From Rhodocytophaga rosea (GTDB lineage: Bacteria > Bacteroidota > Bacteroidia > Cytophagales > 172606-1), in NCBI RefSeq assembly GCF_010119975.1, contig NZ_CP048222.1, forward strand, positions 62,001-126,000: DNA of 64,000 bases, read 5' to 3'. The position numbers and the translations under genes are program-made. The notes beneath the pieces were generated by a model. It searched no databases and had not been told where the DNA came from. It saw nothing but the letters and a program-made list of their open reading frames with translations. Positions 46,033-56,137 of the stretch are shown here, in pieces (the stretch's first letter is position 1; every line of letters begins with the position of its first letter).

Positions 46033-48219
46033 ATGAAAAACATAGTAAAAATAAAGCAGCATGACATTACCGATTGTGGTGCTGCTTGTCTTACCTCTAT
46101 TGCGGCACATTATAAACTCCGGCTCCCCATTGCCAGAGTCCGGCAATACACTTCAACCGATACCAAAGGAACCAATGTATTAGGGCTTGTTCAGGCAGCT
46201 ACCGGGCTGGGATTTACGGCAAAAGGGGTAAAAGGTACTTTTGAGAGCCTGTTCAAAATTCCTACTCCTGCCATCGCACATGTAGTGATGCAAGGGGGCT
46301 TACACCATTTTGTGGTGATCTATGGGGTTACCAAACAATATATAATTGTCATGGACCCGGCCGATGGAAAAAAACATAATCTGCTGCATGAGGAGTTTAA
46401 GAAACAATGGTCAGGGGTGCTGGTCATTTTAATGCCGGGTTCTGATTTTAAAAAAGGCAATGAGAAAAAAACTATCTTCTCCCGCTTTTATTCTCTGATA
46501 CGTCCCCATAAAAGTATACTTATACAGGCATTGGTCGGAGCGCTGATCTATACGGTACTGGGGCTTTCTACGTCTTTGTATGTACAGAAGATTGTAGACC
46601 ATGTGCTCCCTAGTGGCAACTATAATCTGATGAACCTGATGGGGGTACTCATGATTGTTTTGTTACTGATACAGGTTTTCATCGGATCATTTAAGGGAAT
46701 TTTCGCTTTAAAAACCGGTCAGCAGATTGACGCAGGGTTGATTCTTGGCTATTATAAACACCTGCTGACATTGCCTCAACATTTTTTTGATACCAGGCGC
46801 ACCGGAGAAATTATTTCACGGGTGAATGATGCGGTAAAAATCCGTTTCTTTATCAATGATGTAGCCCTGAATCTGATCGTGAATGTGTGTATTGTGGTTT
46901 TTTCCTTTGCGCTGATGTTTTCCTATTACTGGAAGCTGGCCTTAATTACCCTGTGTGTGCTGCCGCTCTATACCCTGGTGTATTTTATAGTTAATGCTAT
47001 TAACCGCAAGCAGCAACGCAAAGTGATGGAGCATACCGCAGAACTCGAATCACAGTTAGTAGAGTCAATAAATGCGGCAGGTACCATCAAAAGATTTGGT
47101 GTAGAATCCTATGCCAACCTGAAAACAGAAACCAAGTTTATTGCTTTGCTAAGAAATGTATATGGCTCTAATCTGAACAGCTTGTTTGCTTCCCAGGCTT
47201 CTGAATTCATTTCCAGGCTGTTTACCATTATTCTGCTCTGGGCAGGTGCTTTCTTTGTCCTGGAAAACCTATTAACAGCCGGTGAATTATTATCTTTTTA
47301 TGCCTTGCTTGGCTATCTGACCGGACCAGCGACTTCATTAATAGGCATGAATAAAACCATTCAGGAAGCCCTCATAGCCGCTGACCGGCTGTTTGAGATC
47401 ATGGACCTGGAAAGAGAGGAAAGGGAAAATAAAATAGAGATGACCCCGGAGATGAGTGGCGATATTCAATTTAGTGATGTTTGCTTCCGCTATGGTTCCA
47501 GGGCTGCTATTTTTGAAAATCTCACCCTTAGCATTCCAGCAGGAAAAGTGACTGCGATTGTGGGAGAAAGTGGTTCAGGAAAATCAACGCTGATGTCCTT
47601 GCTGCAGAACATGTATCCGCTTACCGGAGGAAACATTAGTATTGCCAACCATTCTATTAAACACATCAGCCACCAGAGTTTAAGAAAAATAGTAAGTGTG
47701 GTTCCCCAAAAGGTTGATTTGTTCTCAGGCACGGTTATCGAAAATATTGCAGTAGGTGTTTTTCAGCCGGATATGAAACGGATTTTAAGAATTTGCCATG
47801 ATCTGGGTATTACCCAATTTGTAGAAAAACTACCTAATGGATTTCTTTCTCAATTGGGAGAGAATGGAGCTAACTTATCAGGAGGCCAGAGACAAAGAAT
47901 AGCCATTGCCAGAGCCTTATACCGGGAGCCGGAAATACTGATTATGGATGAAGCCACTTCATCCTTAGATACCCTTTCAGAAAAGTATGTTCAGAAAACC
48001 ATTGAGAAATTAAGGGCTGCCCACAAAACCGTTATTATTATTTCGCACCGCTTGAGCAGCATCATGCATGCTGATAAGATTATTGTATTGGAGTCTGGCA
48101 AAGTAACAGAGGAAGGAACACATCAACAGTTAAAGCTGTATGGAAAAAAATATTCCAGTCTATGGGCTGAGCAGTTTCCAGCCGAAGAGAAAGCTATTTT
48201 CAATATGCTTACTTCATAA
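46033..48219 (+). CDS. Peptidase C39 domain ABC transporter (peptide processing and export)
   Basis: A 728-residue protein from ATG 46033. The C39 protease domain (1-130) has QHDITDCGAACLTSIAAHY with the catalytic cysteine, GGLHHFVVIYG with the histidine and VMDPADGKK with the aspartate. Six membrane helices follow (about 165-430). The nucleotide-binding domain (about 485-720) has Walker A VGESGSGKSTLMS, signature NLSGGQRQRIAIARAL, Walker B ILIMDEATSSLD and the H-loop VIIISHRLSS. It should remove the double-glycine leader of the peptide encoded at 44403 and export it. All catalytic residues look intact. Confidence 0.95.
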   Translation: MKNIVKIKQHDITDCGAACLTSIAAHYKLRLPIARVRQYTSTDTKGTNVLGLVQAATGLGFTAKGVKGTFESLFKIPTPAIAHVVMQGGLHHFVVIYGVTKQYIIVMDPADGKKHNLLHEEFKKQWSGVLVILMPGSDFKKGNEKKTIFSRFYSLIRPHKSILIQALVGALIYTVLGLSTSLYVQKIVDHVLPSGNYNLMNLMGVLMIVLLLIQVFIGSFKGIFALKTGQQIDAGLILGYYKHLLTLPQHFFDTRRTGEIISRVNDAVKIRFFINDVALNLIVNVCIVVFSFALMFSYYWKLALITLCVLPLYTLVYFIVNAINRKQQRKVMEHTAELESQLVESINAAGTIKRFGVESYANLKTETKFIALLRNVYGSNLNSLFASQASEFISRLFTIILLWAGAFFVLENLLTAGELLSFYALLGYLTGPATSLIGMNKTIQEALIAADRLFEIMDLEREERENKIEMTPEMSGDIQFSDVCFRYGSRAAIFENLTLSIPAGKVTAIVGESGSGKSTLMSLLQNMYPLTGGNISIANHSIKHISHQSLRKIVSVVPQKVDLFSGTVIENIAVGVFQPDMKRILRICHDLGITQFVEKLPNGFLSQLGENGANLSGGQRQRIAIARALYREPEILIMDEATSSLDTLSEKYVQKTIEKLRAAHKTVIIISHRLSSIMHADKIIVLESGKVTEEGTHQQLKLYGKKYSSLWAEQFPAEEKAIFNMLTS

Positions 48220-48788
48220 AGCGAGTAGAATAATATTGCTAGACTCTGTTGAGTCTAGACATCAAATAACTATATTTTGAAGCTTTTGATCTCTCCTCAA
48301 TAAATCAGGCACATTAGAAGTATCAAGAAAGGGGAAGTTTGCGTTACTTCTCTATAGGATCAGTGTTGCTATATGAAAAAATTAACACTATAACTGCAAT
48401 CCATTTGTCCTTCCATGCATGCTTCTCTTTTTTTGACTACTATTCTGTAATTCGCCCAATACGTAAAAATAACAGTACAAATCACAATAGTGAAAAACAT
48501 AAATGCCTTCCCAGTACTATAAATGCACTAGTAAAGCATTATACACTGCCTTAGTTTCCATTACTTATAGTATCCAGTATCGGCATTTTTATACCCTACA
48601 ATAAAATGGATTTCACTATCCGACAACATTTCCTACCAAATTATAGTTAACTTTTTTTGACCTTAAAAAGATAAACTTATCCAATCAGGAGTAACAAACA
48701 AGACATTAAATGTTCACCATTTGTTCTTTTCAAACTTACTCCATGGATAATCTCTGAATTAAATTTTAAATAAAACCAGCTTCATGCA
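48220..48788. other. Intergenic stretch with one dispersed repeat
   Basis: Repeat copy at 48318-48350. I looked for an immunity gene after the exporter; a 71-codon frame (48339-48554) lacks membrane helices or a family and is not called. Confidence 0.45.
48318..48350. repeat. Dispersed GAAAGGGG repeat, copy 11
   Basis: AAGTATCAAGAAAGGGGAAG followed by TTTGCGTTACTTC: left arm with a degenerate right arm. Confidence 0.65.
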
Positions 48789-49796
48789 ATGAAAGAAAAA
48801 AATAAAATTAACAGACGTCAAGTAATCGGTGGCCTAGGTATGAGCTTAGCCTCTGTAGTGGTTCCACCAGTGTTTGCTGCTTCAACAGCTGATCAATCCA
48901 CTCCATTAGGTGCATCATCCCTAATAGATCCTACCACTAGCTATCCAAAACCTCCTTTCAAAGGTCAATCCCAACCCTGGCCGGGGCTTGCCTCTAAAAT
49001 GGATCCTGTGCCTGATCATGGAGAGAAAAGCTATAAAGGCTCCGGCCGGTTGATGGGACGTAAGGCTTTGATCACCGGTGGGGATTCCGGAATGGGACGT
49101 GCGGCCGCTATTGCCTATGCCAGGGAAGGAGCGGATGTAGCTATTAATTATATGCCCGATGAGGAGCCGGATGCACGAGAAGTAGTTGCCTTGATAAAGG
49201 CAGCCGGACGAAAGGCCATTGCCATTCCTGGAGATATCCGGGAAGAAGCTTTTTGTCAAAGACTAGTAGCAGAAGCCGTTAAGGGACTAGGAGGCCTAGA
49301 TATTTTGGTAAGTAATGCGGCAAGGCAGCAAGCTAAGCAGTCAATTCTTGATATTTCCACCGAAGAGTTTGATGCGACTATGAAAACCAATATTTATGCT
49401 CCTTTTTGGATCATTAAAGCAGCCATGCCCCACCTAAAGCCAGGGGCAGTTATCATTGGTACTACTTCTGAGCAAGCCACTGATCCCTCAGCCGATCTAT
49501 ACGATTATGCCCAAACTAAAGCAGCTACCACTAATTATGTCAGATCCCTTGCCAAACAGCTAGCCCCAAAAGGGATTCGTGTCAATGGTGTAGCCCCCGG
49601 ACCTATCTGGACTCCTTTGCAAGTAAGTGGCGGAGCCACACAGGAAAAGCTTAAAGGCTTTGGAGGGGACACCCCACTAGGCAGGCCTGGTCAGCCGGTA
49701 GAACTAGCTTCTATTTATGTACAACTTGCCGACAGTGATGCAAGCTATGCCATAGGGCAAATCTATGGAGCTACCGGCGGCGGTGGTCAACCTTAA
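48789..49796 (+). CDS. Short-chain dehydrogenase/reductase with Tat-type signal
   Basis: A 335-residue protein. NRRQVIGGLGMSLASVVVPPVFA (about residues 6-30) is a twin-arginine-type signal. A linker common to YhdF/YghA-type SDRs follows (PYPKPPFKGQSQPWPGL-like, here SYPKPPFKGQSQPWPGLASK). The Rossmann core has ALITGGDSGMGRAAAIAYAREGADVAINY (NAD(P) binding), LVSNAARQQ (NAG-like) and the catalytic GTTSEQA...YDYAQTKAA (S...YxxxK). It ends IGQIYGATGGGGQP, typical for this subgroup. Likely an envelope-located NAD(P)-dependent oxidoreductase, linked in other bacteria to general stress; substrate unknown. Confidence 0.9.
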   Translation: MKEKNKINRRQVIGGLGMSLASVVVPPVFAASTADQSTPLGASSLIDPTTSYPKPPFKGQSQPWPGLASKMDPVPDHGEKSYKGSGRLMGRKALITGGDSGMGRAAAIAYAREGADVAINYMPDEEPDAREVVALIKAAGRKAIAIPGDIREEAFCQRLVAEAVKGLGGLDILVSNAARQQAKQSILDISTEEFDATMKTNIYAPFWIIKAAMPHLKPGAVIIGTTSEQATDPSADLYDYAQTKAATTNYVRSLAKQLAPKGIRVNGVAPGPIWTPLQVSGGATQEKLKGFGGDTPLGRPGQPVELASIYVQLADSDASYAIGQIYGATGGGGQP

Positions 49797-49880
49797 TAAA
49801 AGGTGTTGGGAAAAAATTTTGTCAGGCAGCTTACTGTATAAACATATGCTGATAAGAAATTTATAGGAGCAGTCTGTAGA

Positions 49881-49918
49881 TACAGAAAGGGGGTAAATTA
49901 ATTCCCCCTTTGCTATTA
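49881..49918. repeat. Dispersed GAAAGGGG repeat, copy 12 (full palindrome)
   Basis: GAAAGGGGGTAAATTAATTC followed by CCCCTTTGC: both arms around TAAATTAAT form a near-perfect hairpin. It lies between two convergent genes and may serve as a bidirectional terminator. Confidence 0.8.
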
Positions 49919-49919
49919 C

Positions 49920-50783
49920 CTACGGGAGTAACTCAATTACTGCTATAACCGGCAAATGGTCGGAGGCATATGTTTCACTAATTACCTGATGGGTTTTTAT
50001 CCTGAACTTACTTCTAGGTCTAAAGGCAATAAAATCGATGGCTTTGTTTGGATGCTCTACTGGAATAGTGGGAGGACAATCCTGGCAGGTTCTTGTAAAA
50101 TGGGTATCCAATTGACGGATTACTGTTGAGCCAGGAGGGGCATTGAAATCTCCTGCTAGCACAAAGGGCAGCTTTTCCGAAGAGGCAATAGCCTCGATCT
50201 GTTTGATTTGTAACTGACGGTTCATGGAGTCTTTCTGTGCATCCAGGTGAGTACTACCAAAGCGTATTTGTAGACCATCAGGTAAAGTAACTTTAGCCGT
50301 AGCTATAATTCTGGGTTCTCCTTTGGTTGCCGGCTGAGTAGGCAAGGGATATACTTTTTCTTCTGATAAAGGGTATTTAGAAAGAATAGCTACCCCATAC
50401 TCCCCTCCTCCATAGTCAATGGCTTTTCCAAAGTAGTAGTACATTTGTAACTTCTTTGCAATCTCTTCTGCTTGGTTATAAGCACCTGACCTGTCCGTAT
50501 AAACGTCCACTTCCTGTAAGGCCACTAGATCTGGGTTCTGTGTGCCAATAGTATGGGTAATAGCAGCCATATCGATCATACCAGGTTTTGAAGGAGGATT
50601 ACAATGATGAATATTGTAGGCCATTACCCGAATTATTTGTTCTGGTAGGCTATCTGCAAACCTGTTACTGACAGAAATTGTTTTTGTAGGTGAAATCCGG
50701 GTAGAACAAGAGATTACTATCAAAGCAACCCCTATTACTAGAGATATAAGTATAAATTTGAGTATGTGTATCATAGCTACCAT
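49920..50783 (-). CDS. Endonuclease/exonuclease/phosphatase (EEP) family lipoprotein
   Basis: A 287-residue protein. An N-terminal signal (KFILISLVIGVALIVISCS, lipobox-like ISCS) is followed by the EEP fold: RVMAYNIHHCNPP (N), PDLVALQEVDVYTDRSG (E), FGSTHLDAQKDSMNRQLQI (H), FVLAGDFNAPPGSTV (D-x-N) and YASDHLPVIAVIEL (SDH). All catalytic residues for the metal-dependent phosphodiesterase are present. Lipidated EEP proteins can act on phosphodiester lipids or nucleic acids; the substrate cannot be told. The ATG at 50774 (MIHILK) is an alternative start. Confidence 0.92.
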   Translation of the reverse strand: MVAMIHILKFILISLVIGVALIVISCSTRISPTKTISVSNRFADSLPEQIIRVMAYNIHHCNPPSKPGMIDMAAITHTIGTQNPDLVALQEVDVYTDRSGAYNQAEEIAKKLQMYYYFGKAIDYGGGEYGVAILSKYPLSEEKVYPLPTQPATKGEPRIIATAKVTLPDGLQIRFGSTHLDAQKDSMNRQLQIKQIEAIASSEKLPFVLAGDFNAPPGSTVIRQLDTHFTRTCQDCPPTIPVEHPNKAIDFIAFRPRSKFRIKTHQVISETYASDHLPVIAVIELLP

Positions 50784-51234
50784 TGCTAGTTTTAGCCTAA
50801 ATTAGAACTACATTTAAGTGGTGTCAAGGATACTGATCACAAATAATTTCCAAGGTGTGTACATTCTGTTGCGGAAAAAGTAAGGATGTTTTTCATAGAG
50901 CAGGTTAATAGCTGGTGAATTCCCAATTGATTTTAAAGATAACACGAGAGTTGTATAAGGTAGTTGTGTTCCAAGAAAGTGGAGTTAAAATAACCCCCCT
51001 TTCTTGATACTAAACATATAGCGTGAATGATCACCTCAGTAATTGGATTGGTACTTTACTCCTTGTGGGTACGTAATACTGCGGCTACCGATTTGTAGGT
51101 GAGTGTTATGCATCGAGTTAGCCCCCTTATCCACAATATTATTATCCAATTAATAAATAATCTATACTAGAAATGTTATATTGAGCTACTCTCAAGCTTA
51201 GCTTTCAGGCTAATCGTACAAGAGGGACATAAAG
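50784..51234. other. Intergenic stretch with one dispersed repeat
   Basis: Only repeat copy 13 (50966-51012) is recognisable. Confidence 0.45.
50966..51012. repeat. Dispersed GAAAGGGG repeat, copy 13 (full palindrome)
   Basis: GTTCCAAGAAAGTGGAGTTA followed by AAATAACCCCCCTTTCTTGATAC: both arms preserved, one of the best examples of the full-length form. Confidence 0.85.
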
Positions 51235-51762
51235 ATGACTATAATGTTCATTGAAACTGAAAACTTAAGACTTGTTGAAGCTGACATTGACATTTTAAAA
51301 AGCGGCCTTGAAGGTAATGACCAACTGTCCAACAAATTGGGGGTAAGCCTTGCAGACAATTGGACAGAGTTTGGAGTTGGAGCTATTCAATATTCTCTTG
51401 AGAGGCTTTTAGAAAGCAAGGATGAAAGCGGGTGGTGGACGTATTTTCCTATCCATAAAAGGGATAATACCCTCATCGGCAGTGGAGGATATAAAGGCAA
51501 ACCTACAGAAGAGGGAACCGTGGAAGTAGGCTATGAAATTGCACCCCAATACAGGAACAAAGGACTTGCCACGGAAATGACAAAAGGGCTTATTGCAAAT
51601 GCTTTTAAGCATGCAAACGTGAGCGTAATCCTTGCCTATACGTTGGGGCAAGAGAACCCATCCACCAAAGTATTGACTAAATGCGGCTTTCAAAAAATAG
51701 CAGAGATAAATGACCCTGAGGATGGACTGCTATGGAAATGGGAGCTGAGACGAGCTGAATAA
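51235..51762 (+). CDS. GNAT-family acetyltransferase (RimJ/RimL type)
   Basis: A 175-residue protein. It begins MTIMFIETENLRLVEA, the usual ETxRLxLR-like N-terminus of the RimJ/RimL group. LIGSGGYKGKPTEEGTVEVGYEIAPQYRNKGLATEMTKGLIANAF holds the acetyl-CoA-binding R-N-K-G-x-A loop (about residues 100-120). TLGQENPSTKVLTKCGFQKI is the NxxSxxvlxKxGF motif. Close in pattern to ribosomal-protein or antibiotic N-acetyltransferases; substrate unknown. Confidence 0.92.
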   Translation: MTIMFIETENLRLVEADIDILKSGLEGNDQLSNKLGVSLADNWTEFGVGAIQYSLERLLESKDESGWWTYFPIHKRDNTLIGSGGYKGKPTEEGTVEVGYEIAPQYRNKGLATEMTKGLIANAFKHANVSVILAYTLGQENPSTKVLTKCGFQKIAEINDPEDGLLWKWELRRAE

Positions 51763-51922
51763 ATAAAAGAAGTGCTGACCGCTACCCCTCTGACCATCAT
51801 ATAGCTCTTGTTGATAATCGTTTACAGCAAAGCAGGCAGGCACGTAGAAAGTTTTAAAGCATTTTAGCTAATTAAAATAATTGAAATGAATTGAATGCAA
51901 CTCTCAAATAGTCTTTCCTATC

Positions 51923-52981
51923 ATGAGAATATATTGGCTTTTTGCATATATCATCCTTGCAGGCTGTAATCCAAAAAACACATCTGACCAATCGGCTCTG
52001 ATGGCTGACGCTGTCCCTATATCTAATCCCCTGGCAGCCATGCCTAATTCGGTTACAACGTATATAAACGCAGCCCTGGATACCATGCAGCAGGGGTCTA
52101 TTCGCAAATCCCATGTTGATTGGCCACTGATAAGAAAAATTGCTTTTGAAAAAGCAAAAGGAGCTACTACTTACCGTCAAACGTATCCTGCGATAGAGCA
52201 TGCCCTGAAAGCCTTAGGAGACCACCATAGTTTTTTGATCACCCCTGAACAACACCAGCAGTGGCTTGGAAAGGGAAATAAAAGCGATCCTATTCAGAAG
52301 CCTCTACTTTCTGAAGGAATGATGTTAGATAATAAATTTGCTTTCCTTACAGTAAATACCTTTACTTCAGGGGATTCCTTGCAGATGCAAACCTATGCCT
52401 CCACCTTACAGGCAAAGATCAGAGAGCTAGATACTCAAAATCCCCTTGGATGGATTATTGACTTATCCTATAACTCAGGAGGCAATATGTGGCCAATGCT
52501 GGCAGGTATCGGGCCATTGGTAGGGGAAGGAGTGCTAGGCAGTTTTCTGGCAGCCGATGGTACACGCACAACCTGGAGTTATGAGCATGGAGAGGTAAAA
52601 GCAGGCAATGAGCTAGTACTAAAAGTAGCAAACCCATACACAGTAAAAGACAAACTTGTGCCAATTGCCATCTTAGTGGGTGAGAGAACCGCAAGTTCCG
52701 GAGAAGCTATTGTCATCTCTTTTATGGGTAGAGCCAATACCAGGGTTATTGGCAGCCCCACAGCGGGGTTGTCGACAGCTAATCAAAACATTACCTTACT
52801 AGACGGCGCACAGTTGATATTAACCACGGCTGTTTTTGCAGACCGAAGGGGTACAATCTATGGAAAAAGGATTACACCCCATGCTGATTTATCTAAGAAA
52901 TGGTATTTTATCTATGGCTTTTACCAACACGTAATGAGAACAGAGGCCAAAGATTGGATAACGAGTTTAAAAAATCCTTAG
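51923..52981 (+). CDS. S41-family (C-terminal processing) peptidase, lipoprotein
   Basis: A 352-residue protein. The lipoprotein signal MRIYWLFAYIILAGC ends in a lipobox. A helical N-terminal part has YPAIEHALKALGDHHSFLITPEQHQ, the typical S41/tricorn-related lead (D-H-H-S/T). The catalytic domain has LGWIIDLSYNSGGNMWPMLAGI, then VPIAILVGERTASSGEAIVISFMGRANTRVIGSPTAGLS with the nucleophilic serine in ASSGE and a downstream lysine/glutamate region. No PDZ domain is evident. The enzyme should act in the periplasm on unfolded or lipid-anchored proteins. Confidence 0.88.
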   Translation: MRIYWLFAYIILAGCNPKNTSDQSALMADAVPISNPLAAMPNSVTTYINAALDTMQQGSIRKSHVDWPLIRKIAFEKAKGATTYRQTYPAIEHALKALGDHHSFLITPEQHQQWLGKGNKSDPIQKPLLSEGMMLDNKFAFLTVNTFTSGDSLQMQTYASTLQAKIRELDTQNPLGWIIDLSYNSGGNMWPMLAGIGPLVGEGVLGSFLAADGTRTTWSYEHGEVKAGNELVLKVANPYTVKDKLVPIAILVGERTASSGEAIVISFMGRANTRVIGSPTAGLSTANQNITLLDGAQLILTTAVFADRRGTIYGKRITPHADLSKKWYFIYGFYQHVMRTEAKDWITSLKNP

Positions 52982-53009
52982 TTACATGAATTACCCCTTT
53001 GCTGAAACT
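52981..53009. repeat. Dispersed GAAAGGGG repeat, copy 14
   Basis: GTTACATGAATTACCCCTTT followed by GCTGAAACT: right arm directly after the S41 stop codon. Confidence 0.6.
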
Positions 53010-53379
53010 TCATATATGTGGATACTAGATTGCTCTGTTTTCAGCCTCCACTTTTTGAGGGAGGTCCAGTATCCTACCATTACTAATTTCCGGATCATAT
53101 TGACTAATAAAATCCTCCTTAACCACCTTTGCTCAAAGCTCGCTTGAACTTGAATGGAGTGAAAATTACTAAGTAATAACCTAACTCAGGCCAAGCAGAC
53201 CGTAGATAAAAATGAGCAAGAGATCGAATAGTTAGTTGAAACCGTATAATAGTTAGCTGGGCAGCGAAGCTATTTTGAAGCTACCAGGTTATATTCTACA
53301 TAATATATGGGTGATTGTAGAAAAGAGGCGATAGCACTTTCACCTTTTATCGCTTAAGTAGAACCCAACGACCCGGTTT
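53010..53379. other. Intergenic stretch, nothing further recognised
   Basis: No gene or clear motif beyond the repeat at its left edge. Confidence 0.4.
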
Positions 53380-54929
53380 ATGGCAAAGAAGCTCTTTTCT
53401 TCACTGCGGTTACGATTACCGCATTATATTGTTTTAGCAGGGATCGCCTCCTTGTTGGGTATTGCTCTTGCAGGGTTAAAACAACCTGCTTGCTGGTCAG
53501 TATATTACCCAGGCATTGGTACAGGATCTTCTCCCCGGCTGACTGACTTAAATGGCGATGGAATCCTGGATGTGGTGATGGGAGCAGGGGCAGAAGAAAA
53601 TCAACGTACTGATGTAGCGGTGATGGCCATTGATGGAAAAGATGGTCAACTCCTCTGGAAGAAAGCCGGCCGGAATCAAATGGTGGGGTCAGCACTCTTC
53701 CAGGATATTACTAAGGATCACATACCAGATGTGTTTATTGGCGGGAGAACAGCTGAACTAATGGCCTTGGATGGTCGGAATGGAAAGTTGATCTGGGAAT
53801 TTTTTCCACAAGGCGATACAGTGAATGCTGCCCGGCAGGGATGGTATAATTTTTACACCCCTCAATGGGTGCCTGACCAGGATAAAGACGGTGTAATGGA
53901 TCTGTTAATTGCTAATGGAGGCGATAATCAGATTGCCCCTTTTGATACTAATCGCCCAGCAGGCAGGTTACTGGTGTTGAGCGGCCGCACTGGAAAGGTA
54001 CTAGCCCAGGCCACTATGCCTGATGGAAAAGAAACCTATATGTCAGCCATCTGCGCAAATCTTTCAGTGAAGGGCAATACCACGATCGTTTTTGGCACAG
54101 GAGGTGAAACCATTGGTGGCCATCTTTTTCGGACTACTTTGCAGGAATTGATGCAGGGAGACTTATCTCAAGCTACCCTGCTGGCTAGTAGTGAGCAGAA
54201 AGGATTCATCGCACCACCGGTTTTTGCCGATATCAATAGGGATGGTGTATACGATATTCTGGCTAACGAGGTAGAAGGCCGTCTGATTGCCATCAATGGA
54301 GCAGATAATACCCTCCTTTGGGAGAAAGCTATTCCAGGCACTGAAGCCTACTCCACACCGACCATTGGCTACTTTAACGGTGATTCTATCCCAGACTTCT
54401 TTATTAACTATGGCATTGGGGTTTGGCCGGGAATTGAATATTCTGTGCAATGCATGCTCGATGGCAGAACCGGAGGGGAAGAATTCCGTGATACAATTGG
54501 TGCTTTCCAGTACGCCTCGGCAGTAGTAGTGGATTACAATACCGATGGGTACGATGAGGTATTGCTTCCCGTGAATGAGCAAAGGGGGGATACTGTTTCT
54601 AATAGTTATCTGGTAATGATTGATTTCAGGGAGGGTAAAAAAATTCCGGTCGGTGATACCTTACCGGGCATTAATCTAGCCTCTACGCCTTGGATTGGAG
54701 ATCTGGATCAGGATCAGAAAGCAGATATTGTATATAGTTCAGTAAACTTTTCTTTGCGCAACAATGACCTTACTCATCCCATTGGCCTGCGAATAACCTG
54801 TTTGAAAACTCAGATAGCGATGCCTAAAATTCTTGCTTGGGGGCATATATGGGCAGTGAATATACAGGCATTTTTAATACATTACCCACTCTGCCACCAA
54901 GGAGCTCCTCTGATCTGGATAGTGAATAG
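53380..54929 (+). pseudogene. FG-GAP/PQQ-type beta-propeller protein, probable frameshift near the 3' end
   Basis: The frame from ATG 53380 holds an N-terminal signal or anchor (HYIVLAGIASLLGIALAG) and repeated calcium-type motifs of beta propellers: LTDLNGDGILDVVMGAG, DITKDHIPDVFIGGR, DQDKDGVMDLLIANGG, DINRDGVYDILANEVEG and DLDQDQKADIVYSS. After MPKILAWG the frame continues to 55092 with an unlikely hydrophobic tail. One extra G in the GGGGG at 54839-54843 would instead give AYMGSEYTGIFNTLPTLPP and a stop at 54927-54929, a more natural end. The long version would overlap the convergent GH16-like gene by 31 bases. A surface or periplasmic binding role is inferred from fold only. Confidence 0.7.
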
Positions 54930-55061
54930 TTTTCCCGATCTACTCCCGCTTTTCTGCTCTGGTTACCATAGGCTAGTGTTTTTTATCAACTATCTGGAGC
55001 TATATGCTATCTACCTTTATCTCTGTTTAGAGCCTGTTTTAAAGTTATTTTTTAAGAAGGT

Positions 55062-55952
55062 TCATTTCGAACCACCCTTCACGGGTTTATAGGACATCCA
55101 ATCCACCTCCAATTCATAAGTGTTTAGCGGTTTTTCAAGAGAAAGCGGATTAGTTTCAACCGACCAGTCCTTGGTATGCCAGAAATTCATTCTGTAACGG
55201 GTGCGATGTTGAGGGATGCCCTTTGTAGATCCCTTATACTCCCACAATACGATTGTCTCACCTGTCTTAGGATGAAGCATCCACCAGCGGATTCTATCTG
55301 GATACCAATCAAAACCATAGGTGTAAAATTGTGCAGAAGCGTCATAGTTTTCAATGGCTGCAATAGTCTCCGGCTTATTTTGCATACCGGTTAAAGGGGT
55401 TCTTACCCCATTATGATCCTCCCGGTAGTGGGTGTCATAAATCTCTCCTTTGGCCAAATTAATGGTTCTGCCTATTCTTTTCAGCTTTCCATTCTGACCT
55501 GTCCAGGTGCCTATATAAATGATGGTGGGATCAGCCAGGAGCCATTCAAAGTCAATCTCACTGAGTCCAGGCAGAGAATCTACATGGTAGGTAAAATAGC
55601 CAACTACTGCTCCCACATTGGGCTGAATGGCGCCTACCTTAGGAACTTTTAACCGTGCCGAATAGGTGCCAAAATGGGTAAACTCTTTTGAAATAATTTC
55701 CGGTCCCCGTCCTGCGCCAGCACTATCTGCAGGATCAATTCTAAAGGAAAGAATTTTAGAGTTTGCCTCTGCTGAAGAAGTAACCCCTTGCTTATATTTA
55801 AATGGGCTTTTGTTGCCGGTAGAGCCATTTGTGAAGTAACTAGAGGTAGAATCAGTAAAATGCTCGATAAACGATGAATGATATTTCTGCGTTTGGGAAT
55901 GAACAAGAAAAGGAATAGAAAATATAAAGGCTACTAAAAAGAGTTGCTTCAT
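55062..55952 (-). CDS. Glycoside hydrolase family 16-like protein
   Basis: A 296-residue secreted protein. A signal peptide (MKQLFLVAFIFSIPFLVHSQ) is followed by a beta jelly-roll with the GH16-type catalytic motif GLSEIDFEWLLAD (E-I-D-F-E, about residues 133-138), an upstream FTHFGTYSARLKVPK and downstream FYTYGFDWYPDRIRWWM and RMNFWHTKDWS. These fit endo-beta-glucanase/laminarinase/agarase-like enzymes. The substrate cannot be fixed; it may cut beta-1,3-glucans or marine/plant glycans. It is convergent with the beta-propeller gene and shares its last bases with the propeller gene's read-through tail. Confidence 0.85.
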   Translation of the reverse strand: MKQLFLVAFIFSIPFLVHSQTQKYHSSFIEHFTDSTSSYFTNGSTGNKSPFKYKQGVTSSAEANSKILSFRIDPADSAGAGRGPEIISKEFTHFGTYSARLKVPKVGAIQPNVGAVVGYFTYHVDSLPGLSEIDFEWLLADPTIIYIGTWTGQNGKLKRIGRTINLAKGEIYDTHYREDHNGVRTPLTGMQNKPETIAAIENYDASAQFYTYGFDWYPDRIRWWMLHPKTGETIVLWEYKGSTKGIPQHRTRYRMNFWHTKDWSVETNPLSLEKPLNTYELEVDWMSYKPVKGGSK

Positions 55953-56137
55953 AGATGCAAGCTATTGAATGTAGGAATGAATTTACAAAAAATATGGAAG
56001 AACTATCAAAAGCGAGTACGGTAACAAAGGGGTGGACTACCCTATTATTTATCATTTATTTAATTGCCTTGTTCTACATTTTGCTACTAAAGTTAGGGTA
56101 CGGTTCTCTTATATGGGGGATGGAATAACAAACTTTA

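Noticed and set aside
48339-48554. 71-codon frame after the C39 exporter, considered as an immunity gene
   Set aside because: It overlaps a dispersed repeat copy and shows no membrane helices or family typical of immunity proteins.
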